The notes under the pieces: model-generated
Told to the model about the DNA's origin: nothing
What the model saw: only the letters and a program-made list of their open reading frames with translations
The model's database searches: none
Program-made: the position numbers and the translations under genes
Assembly (NCBI RefSeq): GCF_037975245.1
Contig: NC_092570.1
Span: 15,063,501-15,127,500, forward strand
DNA: 64,000 nucleotides
Direction of reading: 5' to 3'
Origin: Apostichopus japonicus
Taxonomy: Eukaryota; Echinodermata; Holothuroidea; Aspidochirotida; Stichopodidae
Part shown: piece after piece, positions 1 through 11,500 of the stretch
Numbering within the stretch: position 1 is the stretch's first letter
Layout: the number at the start of each line of letters is the position of its first letter

Positions 1-1020
1 ACATGACAAAACGTTTTGCACCATATGACAATTATGCAATCATAAACTCCTTCATAGTAAGTTTCAGTATACATGTATGCTACATGGATCTCACTGGATT
101 TTGATCCAAATTTCAGGAAATTTTATCAGCATTATGTTTTATTAGCTTATTCTCATGGTATTCATATTCTTCCTTATTCACTGATATTTGGAGTGAAAAA
201 AACCCCAGCAGTTTTGCATGAAGTTTTACTACCTACCTATTTAACCTAATCCAGTTACTATATGCTTCAGCGTTCCAGTTGGTGCCTTTTTTTGTGTAGC
301 CAAAAATGCTTTGCATAATTGGTTTTGTATAGCGATTGACCAAATATGGGTAGCAATTTTTGCCCGGCAATAAAATTGTACAGTTTGCAACTGTTGATTT
401 TAGTATGAACTGGACACTATAAACTACTAATAGAGTTGTAGCATGTTGTATTCCTCTAATCATTTGCAGCATGGAAGTTTTCTTGTCTTTTCATCTTTGC
501 CATAAAGAGAGCATTCAATCAAGATGACTTTTGATTGATCATCGCGACTAAATTTGTACTTTAGCCAAGTGTCCTCCATATCCAAATTCAACTTCCACGT
601 TTTCACTGTGGCGATATTTGCCATTTCTTTTACAAACCCGAGAATATAATGCAGTCATTTACTTCCAGTAGTATAACTTATGTATAGGCCTAGTAAGTGA
701 CAATGAAATGCTGAGAGTGCCAGATAAAGCAGTAAGGACCTTTAAAGTCGTGAGTGAGTACTAGGCCTTTTAGGGGGGGGGGGGTAGGTGGTGGTGGTGG
801 GGTTGACATTTATACGTAATATTTTATGCTACATTTAAGGTATTTGTTTTTAGGTATTTGTAGCCCATTCAAGCCTAATTAGATTTAAAATACAACCCTG
901 TGCGATGCACGTGGATTCTCTCCACTGTAGCTGTCCAATGCTCAAAAGTTTGGTAACCATATATGTAGCCTAAAATTATTCTGCAGATTTATTGCTTTTT
1001 CCAGATGGACTGCAATCATC
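1..1020. other. upstream region, no gene recognised
   Basis: AT-rich, with a poly(G) run at about 771-784. It probably contains the promoter or 5' UTR of ANKMY1, or is the end of an upstream intron if exon 1 is internal. No TATA box could be assigned with confidence. A 79-codon ORF on the minus strand (233-472) has no recognisable motif. Confidence 0.4.
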
Positions 1021-1320
1021 ATGCCTTCAGAATTAGAAATCTACGCTTTTCCAAGGTTAAAGTCCGCCAAACGTGAGGTCAATGCAAATCAGCGTGACTA
1101 CAAAAGTGGAGCATCGTTCTCGGGGAATTTAAAAGGTGTTCAGAGGTCAGGAACCGGTGCTTTCTCTTGGCCAAATGGTGACAAGTACACGGGTGAATAT
1201 GTGGATAACGTGCGGCATGGAAAAGGTGAACAACTCTGGGCCGACGGATCAAAGTTTACTGGGACTTTTTTGAAAGATGTTAGACATGGGTATGGTGAAA
1301 TCAAGTGGCAAAATGGAGAG
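1021..1320 (+). CDS. ANKMY1: ANKMY1 exon 1: N-terminus and MORN repeats 1-3
   Basis: Encodes residues 1-100. MORN repeats lie at about 33-53 (divergent), 56-76 and 79-99, with the family pattern of an aromatic residue, Gly, then RHGxG and a W..G pair. It ends in phase 0 at GAG before a GTATGTG donor. ATG 1021 has A at -3 and is in frame with the MORN repeats. An ATG at 1005 is out of frame and would be a short upstream ORF. A TTTTTCCAG stretch ends at 1004, so the exon might instead begin at 1005 as an internal exon, with the true start upstream of the window or in an unseen exon. Confidence 0.88.
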
Positions 1321-4300
1321 GTATGTGTACATAGTAAGGTATATGATAGACTGGCCCTTCCCCTCCTCCCACCCCACCCACTCCCACCCACCCCACCCAC
1401 CCCACCCCAACACACCAATGTGCGACATTAGAAAGTAAAAAAGTAAAAAATCAATTGTCTCTTGTTCTCAACAGTTCAAACCTATTAGCACCACCTTATA
1501 AGCATTTCCCTTCACTACTACACCTTATTGTGTTATTTGATATTACTCTTTTACTTTGATAAATGAATGTAAAATTGCTTTTTTTTTTGAGTGATGACAA
1601 AGATTCAGCTTGTAAAAGAGTATCATGTGACTTTTCTTCTTTCTTTTTGATTTTTCTAAGAGCTTCCAGGGAAACTATTTTAAAGACCACCGACATGGAG
1701 AAGGTGTCTACACTTGGCCAGATGGGTCCTCCTTTCGAGGCACATTCTACAAAAATCGAAAGGAAGGTTATGGAGTATTCAAATTTCCAAGTGGCAAGAG
1801 ATTTGAGGTAAACTGGGAACGATTTCCGTATATTTTGTTTTATTATAAATCTGGATATTTTTTATTTAATTACTTTAATACCTCTAACCACACTTTTATT
1901 CTGTAAGTGCTACGGTGTTGAAAATATTATCACTGACCAGTAGATAAAAGCTTTGGATAAGGTGTATCTTTCATTTATTATGACCTTCTTTCTAGTCCAC
2001 TGCCATCTTAGATCATAAAAAAAAATAATAATAATCCTGACAATTTGGATTGACAAGGTTGCAGTGTTGATTGTAGTTATCTTAATTTCAAACACAAAAT
2101 GAAGAAAAGGGGTGTTTTTACACTCCCCTCCCTTTCTTCCACCATCTTGACTGAAAGAAGTAAATATTACACAGAAAGACAGGCAATCCTATGTAATAAT
2201 TGGTGCTCATTTTGCTCCTCATATGTTTGTGATCAAAATACTTGGATTTCCAGTCTTCTAGTTTACCATATTTTGTATAATTTCAAGGTATTCCTGAATT
2301 TTTTTTAATCAACAACAGAAGAAAAGCCTCTACTGTATGATGTGAACCCAGGTCTAAAAATATTTGTTGACAAAATGTAATTGACAGAAATTTTCTGATT
2401 TTTGTTGTTGTTGATATTTGAATAATACAACAGTTTGATGAATCAAAATAGAGAACCAAAATCAATTAAGAATGAACATGTATTAGTTAAAGGAAACTAG
2501 CTCATTTAATACACTCAGTTTTCTCATTGGTTTTTAAGAAAAAGCTTGAATACTGACATTTACATATTTGCGATTTAATATGTTTGGTTTCATGATTCCA
2601 AATTTGGCAAAAAGTTCGCAAAGTTAAAGAAAGGTTTTTGATACAATAACTTGAAATTAAAATGATGGATTCAGTCCCCTTGCTCAACATATGTTTTATG
2701 TTGATTTGACGATGACCCCAATTATTTTTCTCTCCACGGACAGGGTCTGTACAAAGATGATGAAAGACGCGGCCCAGGGCTCTTGACATATCCCGACGGG
2801 TTACAAGATTTCGGACTCTGGCACAAAGAAAGGCTGATCAACTTTTGTAGTACAATCGAGGAGACTTTTTCATTATCCGATCATGAGCATTGTGGATTTA
2901 ATCAAGAAGAACTAATTACCGGTACGGAGGCAGAAAGGATGGAAATGTCGGAGCGAAAGTCGGATCTAAGAGACTGCCTATCTCCAGAGGTTGGATCTGG
3001 TGATGCTTCCAGTATCAACCTGAGGGATATAATGAACAGCTTAGAGAAACCGAATTATAAAACAGACTTTGAACAATTCCAGCCGGGCTGCCCGGAAAGC
3101 ATCGATCTCAATTCGCTAACCTACGACAGGGAAGAGTACGATCGAGAATTCTTCGGAGAAGATGCGGAGCCCGTCGCCGCCGACGACGAGAAAGATACCT
3201 CGCTGATGAATAGGACACCGTCGTACATCGCAATGATGGAACACATCTCGAAACACAGAAACAGAGAGAACACGATGCCTTTTGCTGTCTCAGATATCTT
3301 GAAAGGTTTGTATCTGCATAAGTTACTCGTTCGACTCCTTCTTTTGAAGTCAATTAATCGCATAGCTCTTCTCACGGTTACCTCGGTGACAGTTATAGCG
3401 TCACCACTGTCATTTTTATATTGCAGAAAAAGTTAAAAAATTAAACATTGCTAGGACTGAATGTTGCATTGCAGAACAAGCATATTACTGAAAAGCAAAC
3501 GCATGAATCTAACCGGAGCAGGTGCTTGCTGATTTTTAACACAGGACAGTGTTAGTGTCGCACTGTGAGAACCTGTATACTTTTGCGATATTTGCTGACA
3601 AACTGCTTTAGTGCTGTTTTTGAAAGGTTAGGCTATTTTTCAAAAGCAAATTATGTGTAGTGCTAGCTTGTAGTCGAGTTATCGCAACTTAGGTTGTGAG
3701 CGCGATTAATCAAACTTCCAAATTGTTATTGCAACTACTGGCAATTAATCGATTAGGACTATCAGCACTAATAAGATATGACACCAGCTTGATTCATATC
3801 TTGCTATATGTACAAACAAAATTTAAACTAAATATGATCACTTTTTGCCTTCTAATAGATTTATACAAGTCACTGGTACTCCTTGCTGTTAAATCGTTCA
3901 ATGTTTTTCAGGGCTGCCACATTTCAGTTCCTTCTAAGCCACCCGTACTACATATCTTCTGTCAAATTGTTGAGGGCCAAATGGCCAAAATTACCCCTTA
4001 ATTTACCAAACGGTATCTGCGATCTCTGAGATGTAAGGTTGCGGGAAGGTTGTTTTTGCAACTTTGTCACGACATAGGGACTAAAGTGGTAGAGATTCGT
4101 GTTGAAGTCGGAGACTTGAAGAATACAACATCGTGGTGACCTCTGTTTCATTGAATGTAAAATAGCAATGCCTATGAAACAAAATTATTGTCAGCCTATC
4201 AATTTGGGTAATTATCCAATCATGAAAACTTCCTTTGGATTATCAATATTTTTGTAACTAAACATTTGTAAATTGATTAAGTGTCGTCTTGTTTCTCAAG

Positions 4301-7300
4301 GTAACAGGTCTTGCCACGGTGACAGAGGTCCGATTGAGAGGGCCTCCGTGGCCCTCATCACCGCCGCAGGGGAAGGGGACTACGATTCGGTCAACTCGTT
4401 GGTGGTGGACGGTGCGGTGGATGTGAATGTTGCTGACAAGAATGGCTCCACGGCATTGCTCTGCGCAGCGGTAAATTTTGGACATTTGCAGCCTTATTAG
4501 TGTAAAATTGTACACCATTTTGTATTAAAGCTATAATGTATGCATCTGATGTAGTGGAGCAACATAGTTCCAAGACTTTGTTCCTTCGATTAAACTAGAA
4601 ATCGCTGCAAAGCAGAAAAGTTTTAACTGAAACCTTCTGCAAGGAAATTCACAAATCTAAAAGGCTAATGGATGAACCAGAAGTGAAAATGTTATACAAA
4701 CTAAAAATTGACTAGATAAGCTATCTAGCCCTGATGTTCTGTCATATTGGTTTTTAGGTTCTATCTTCAGTTGGAATTTTCACTTTTTAGCATTTCAAAT
4801 TGTAGATTTTATTGTCAATCTGTTTTATCGCTTTACTCCTCACCAGTGCTTTTAATCGTTTTTTCGATCTCATATTCCTGTATATATCTGTATATGGAAT
4901 GTGTATTTACTGTTTTATGTATTTACTGTTTGATGTCATTGTATATTCTAGATTTTTTTTGTAAAGCGCACAGATGCATCGCGCGTAGTGCGCTATATAA
5001 GGTTTTTATTTACATTTACATAAAGTTTAGTTGGGGAACCTTACAGTATATAGCAATTTTAGTGCTGTTGGAAGGGGAAGAGCATGGGGGTTGGAAGACA
5101 AGGATGTAAGGTCCGAGGTTTCATTTGTAACTGCTTGCAAGAGATTTCATTGCCACTTTTTGCCTCTTTTTTTCAGGTCAACATGCATCAGAAAATCATC
5201 AACGTCCTGCTCGACAATGGAGCTGACGTCAACAAGCTGAACGACGAAGGGTTGTCCGCCCTAGCGGCATGCCACGTGCTCTTTTACCCTACGGATTCTT
5301 TCAAGTACAACATCGCAGAGCGGTACCTCCCGAGACCTCCGGGGGAGGATCGAGGGCTCATGCCGGAGGACGGAAGCCAAGGGGAGGGAAGCGAGAGGAG
5401 ATTCACTCGAGGGAGCAGACCGCCGTCCAGTCACAGGAGTAGGGACCTGCTATCGGCGTCGAGTCACGAGAGCAGCCTCATCTATAACAATGCATCGGTC
5501 TACGATTACGCCGACCGGCGTGCCGACAGAGACAGGATGGAAGACGAAGGGGATGATGACAATAACGAAGGAGAAGAAGAAGAAGAAGAAATTGACGATA
5601 AAGACGATTTCTTTGACTTGGTAAGCTCGGCCGTGACGGAAGAACACGTCATGGTGGAGGACGATCGAGACGAGGACATTCCGGAATGGGACCCGGATGC
5701 GGCCGAATCCGAGACGAGGGTCAGCCTCGGCAACGGTCTCCATCGACAGAGGGGGCCCACATCATCATCCCACAGGACATCCGACAGTCCTACGGAGGTG
5801 GAGACCAAGGCAGAAACCGGGACGGAGAGAGACACCTACAGCCTACTGGATTTTGAATCCAATACCAGCATGGCGGGCTACAGGATCCAAGTCACCGAGG
5901 ATATGATAGAGCGGAGTGCCACGGTCATGAGCCAGAATAAGGGCATCACCAGCGGTCGGAGCTCCAAGTGTTCGGATCCCTCCTTGGACGAAGCGAGGAG
6001 AAGGGCCATCGCCAAAGCAGAGTAAGCAAGTCGTAAAGGAATCATGGCTCGCTTCGGTATCGAATAACGGCCAGTCAAGTCAAAATATGCAGATGGCTTG
6101 ATGCATACATGTATTAGCAGGGTCTGTGCAAAGAACTACAGTATAGAGACAAAAACTTCATAAAAAAACTCAAAAGATCGACAAAAAATGTGAATACTAA
6201 ATTTTATACCTTGCTTATACTGCTATTAAGTTCAATTTAAGCAGTTTGAGTTGACAATTTTTCAAACACAGACAGTTAATTTAGTTAAAGCCTCATTTAT
6301 GCATTCCATCATCAACAAAAACCACCCAATCCCTACCGCTACCATTGTTTTTTATTAGGTGGGGGAGGTGCTTTTATGTAGTATATAATTACAAAGTCAT
6401 GACAACATACTTTGTTGTTATTAAACCTAAGCCCATTTGCAGAAATAATGCGAACTAAATATTTAAACCAAGATATGTTTGTCCCATGTTTGTATACAAG
6501 ATTACCGGCAAAACCAATCTTTATTCAGGTGGCGCATGCTCAAACAATACTTTAATTTTCGAAAGCAAACGTTAGCCTAAACAGTGGACAATTCCCTCTG
6601 GAATCAGTTACAATCATTGATTAAATTGAAAACAGAGCTGTTTAGAACCTCTGGCATGCCCCTTTTAAGTTGAAACTAGTCATCGACATGATAGCAATTT
6701 CTTACATTTTCGCATGTCATAATCAATGTCATAAATTCATACTTTGTCTTCACTGACTGGTATTAGATGACATTTATTAGTTAGTGGCACCTTCTTGAGA
6801 AAGAAAAAAAATACTTGATATATATTATACCCAAACTTTAAGTATTCTTTTTATCCCGTAGTCTCTCAGAATTTGACTGATTGTATTTTACTGACATTGC
6901 AATCAAAACTGATTTACTTTTTCAAACCTGAATCTGTGTTCTGTTTGTTGCTGTTTATCTTTACAGACTTTTAACTTCGCCATTCTACTTGTCAGAACTT
7001 CTGCAACTATATCACGCAAATCGTAGTTTCATGAGATCACACAATAAATTACTTCTGTGTGAAAATCGCTAAAATCGATCATGGGGCAAAAGAGCTTTTG
7101 CTGCTGCTGCCCCTTCTCTGTGGAACAGCCTTCCAGAACATGTAAAACACAGTCCATCTCTTGCTTCTTTTAAACGCTCTCTCAAGACTCATCTGATGAA
7201 AACTGTTTAATTAATTGTTCAATGTTGCCCTTTTTTGCTTGCATTTTAGTCTTGTACTTTGTTTACTGTTTTTATTTTGCTGTTGCACTGTTTGTGTCAC

Positions 7301-8525
7301 TGTGCCATGAGCGTCTTTTTAGACGGATACCGGCGCATTATAAATGTCCAATATTATTAATATTACTACAGGCATTCGGAAATGGAAGCAACGATTCGTC
7401 TCCTCCTTAAGCGAGGGGCAGACCCAAACTCATCCAGTGTTCCTATGCCCGTTGCCTTCTTTGCCGTTAAGGCCACAGATGTCGAAGCCGTTCAGGTCCT
7501 CCTCGAGAAAGGTGCCGTTACAACTTCCAGACTGTCAAGAAAGGTGGGGGTTTGTTTAAAATGTTCATCAAATTTCAAAATTCATAGTAATTTTCATATG
7601 ATTGAAGGTGGTAAGTTCACCAAGCCTGAGTGTAACACACTAGTGTGTTTAATGCCTCTTTGCTCAATTTCATGTGATGGAAAAAATTATGACAAGAATG
7701 ATCTGATAAAAATGAGACAAGAATTTTGGGCTGGAACAAGATTCGAACTGACTTAAAAGATTCTTTGCTCTTTTCAAATTTGTGTAATTACCCAGTGTTT
7801 TCATTGTTCCATATAGGTTTAAATTAAAACGTTCATAAAAAAGCAGAATTTTTCTTGAAATCCAATCCTTGTTGCTATCTGGGTTTTTATCGAATAAAAT
7901 ATGGGCGTGATCACGGTATGCATATTTGCTTTGGACTGGGGCCAACAGCAGAGAAACGGTCATATGGAGAACACAACCAACTTAATGTCTGAGTCGGGTG
8001 GATCGCAGGGTGGTTTGTAATCCAGAGGTCACAAGTTCTAATCTTGATTTTGGTCATAAATTTCTTTGCTGTTTTCAAGTTGGACTTTGTAACTATTCCG
8101 ATTCTTTGATTTCGATAAACGTTTGACAAAACGAAAACACACTTCAGTTTCTGTTCTCATCGTAGGCGTCTACCCTTAGGCTAATGTCTTAATTGCAAAT
8201 GAAGCAACCTTTTGAAAAATGCTTATTTCTTCTTCTTTCCTCTCTCTTGATTGTCTGTCGATCAGATGGACGGTCTGTCTACCTTACATATCGCTAGTGC
8301 TTTACGAGGACCGGAAGGGGTCGAAATCACCAGGCTCATCTTAGAGGCCGGAGCAGATCCCAACATCAGGGCTTTTGACGATCAGGATGAGGAGGAGGAG
8401 GTAAGTGTGTAACCATTGAGGGCAGCAAAGGAGATTCCAGTCTGGAATATTTAAATATGTAATAATCACCCAATTCATTTCCTAATAGTCAGGGGTTCGC
8501 ACTCTGTCACGCTCTGGCATGTTTA

Positions 8526-8567
<42 letters not shown>

Positions 8568-11500
8568 TGACTGACTGACTGACTGACTGACTGACTGACT
8601 GACTGACTGATTGATTCTTTATTCAATCAATGAGCAATAAAATTACACATCGAAAATTAAAACATTCCCCAAGCTCCTTAGAATAGAAATAGAAAAATAG
8701 AATAATAGAATAATATAATGTGCAAATAATAAATTACAGGTTATTATAAAGTTTGACGGCAGATGGAAAGAAACTGGTGGTAAAACGCCTGTTCCCTCTA
8801 AAGGTACGGAGTCTGCGGTGCGATGGCAAGAAATTGAAATATGCATTGGCAGGGTGATCTTAAGTACTTTTGTGCCCCTCCCAGAAAAAAGTCAGTTCTT
8901 GTTGCCCTTGTTCATATTGAAAGATTCAGTTCTTGAAAAAAGAATACGGAAAGACTAATAAACCATTGAAAAATCCCAAGATTTGGGAATATTTATGAAT
9001 ATATCCATAAATACTAAGATACGAAAATGTAACATCATCACGAGAGATTGGAGACACAGATCAGGCCCAAAGGAAAATTATGTCATCGTTCCTCTCCCGA
9101 TGTGAAGTCTTCATAAATTCATGGCTCAAAAAATCATCCAGAATTCATTCTTTCTTTATTCCATATTTTGACCCTAGCCCCGATTATATACCCCCCCCCC
9201 TCCGCCGACCCCCATTTCATCTGCCCCAAAATTTTTCCATAACTTTTAGCTATACTTTTTAACTAATTGATGGAAGTAAGATTATCTTAAGTGCTGTGTT
9301 ATATAATAGTGAGGCTCCTTACCATTTCCCAGTGGGGAAGTGCATGAAGTTACGTATTATCATTAAGGTATCAAATAATTCTGTATATTGTAAAATAGTT
9401 ATAAAGTTATTTTAGTAGTTTTCCACATATTTGATGTAGTTCTACACTGTATTTTTAACATTTCCTCTACTTTACATTGTGCAATTTTATCTTTGTTAGG
9501 TGTATTGGTTTTGTATTTATGTTTTACGATTTTTGTTTTATGTATTTTGTTTTGTAAAGCGCTTTGAAGCCTTTGCATATTGCGCTATATAAGTTGCATA
9601 TTATTATGATTATGATTATTAAGGTAAGCGTTTAGTACACGAGAGAGATTCGCCATGGCTTGGATTCCTTTCAAATTTTTAATGATGTCGTGTTTTATAC
9701 CTTAACTGCAATTCACTAACTGCCAACTCTTTTTATCTTGTTTTCTTAAAATATTTTTTTAGTTCTATTTCACCTCCGGTGGAAGCAGTCCTGTGAAGAT
9801 TCGTTCGGGGCTAGACGACAGCGTCTTTCAGCATTACTACACGCTTCAGGAGGTTGGAGACCACAAGGGAGGCCGTACGTCTCTTCATATTGCCTGTAGC
9901 AGAGATGATGATTATGAGGTATGATAATGAAAAGGGAGAAGGGTTGAGGGAGGGGGGGGGGGGGTTGGGCTAAGAATAGGGAAAAGAGGGGGTCAATTCG
10001 GGTACCTGGAAATTACTTAGTTCAGAGTTACAGTAAGATATGAGATGATCACTTTAAAAATTAATTTTAAATTTTTGACAAATTAGAAGAGATGTTGGTG
10101 AAATGTGTCATGAAACTTGTTATCTCTGTCAACATTGGATGCACATTAACCATCGAATGTGACACAACTCAACTGGATTGTCCTGACCTAATTAAAATGC
10201 ACACTGAATTAGTGATTAGCACACACAACTACCGTTTGCCATTAACGAACCGTGCTCGTCAAGTGCTAAATTATTTCCCCCTGATTGGTCGCGTTTGCTG
10301 AAACTGGACATTTGTTCGGCACGAACCACTGCAAATTAGTGACTGCCAGTCTGGCAAAGGCTACATGTTACATTTTTCCCCCAACTGAAGCTGATGGGAC
10401 TTAAAAAACTGGATAAAGTTTAATCATTCGGTCTCCACGGTCAAGTTTAGTCTGGTTTTGGTTCATTCGGTTTATTCTCGCGATGATTCTAAATGTCATG
10501 TGCGAAATATTCAAAATGCTTATTTCATTGTTGTCAAACTAAACTTTCAACCAGAAGTGGAAATGAATGGTTTATTATTTTATTTGTAGTTGGTGAGCTA
10601 AAATATATAATTTTGGAGATTTTTTTTAATACTTTAATACACATAATACACTATAGATTTTTCTTTACCTTTGTCTTTTATTCCATTCCGGTGGTTTTTT
10701 TTTGTCCATTTTCGTCAGTTATCGAGACAAATTGTTCGACTGCTGTTGGAGAGAGGAGCCAATCCCAATGTGCTTTGTATGGGCCAGTCGCCGTTATCCT
10801 TAGCAATCGCCAGTGGCAACGACTTGGTAAGTATGGAAACTGAATCCCGACTATTAAAAAACTACATCCCTCGCGTGATTCTTAGTTTGTAAACTTTCAA
10901 CAGATCATCAGCAGGGTCCAACAGTTTTTGTTTCTCTACATATTCTTAAATTTGTAAGCAGTAGTTATATTTACTTCATAATAATAATGATAATTAACAG
11001 GCAGTTATTTTAATGATGCTCAAGCGACCATGAATGTCGCAAGGGCTTATGGTTTACAACTTTCACATCGGGTGGCTTCCGATTCAACAGTTTAACTCAA
11101 AAGTGGAACCTTTTCAATTTAGAAAAGTCATTTCAGATGGGAAAACCGTAGATTACTCTTGGATGAATAAACCAACCTGACTATGACCCGGCCCGATATC
11201 GAACCAGGAAACCTCCCGATTGCTTCAAATGCCACTGCCTTTATCCACTCGGTCACAGCACTAAATTTGTGAAAATGTCATAATTATATGAAACTTCTGA
11301 CCTTCCCAGTCCATTGCTCTCCCCACAGTCTCAATGTGTGGCACTAAACTCTTCGCTTTTTGTGGCCCAGTGGCACTGATACTCTGGCTTTTTGATCCAG
11401 TGGCACTAAAACTATGGCTTTTTGATCCAGTGGCACTAAAACTATGGATTTGTGGCCCAGTGGCACTAAAACTCTGGATTTGTGGCCCAGTGGCACTAAA

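Noticed and set aside
233-472. 79-codon minus-strand ORF with a YPYLVNRYTKP segment, faintly like a Harbinger-type transposase.
   Set aside because: The similarity is a few residues only, no DDE residues or flanking repeats are visible, and the reading frame is closed on both sides.
5506-5835. Minus-strand ORFs opposite exon 5.
   Set aside because: They are antisense shadows of the acidic codons of ANKMY1 exon 5.
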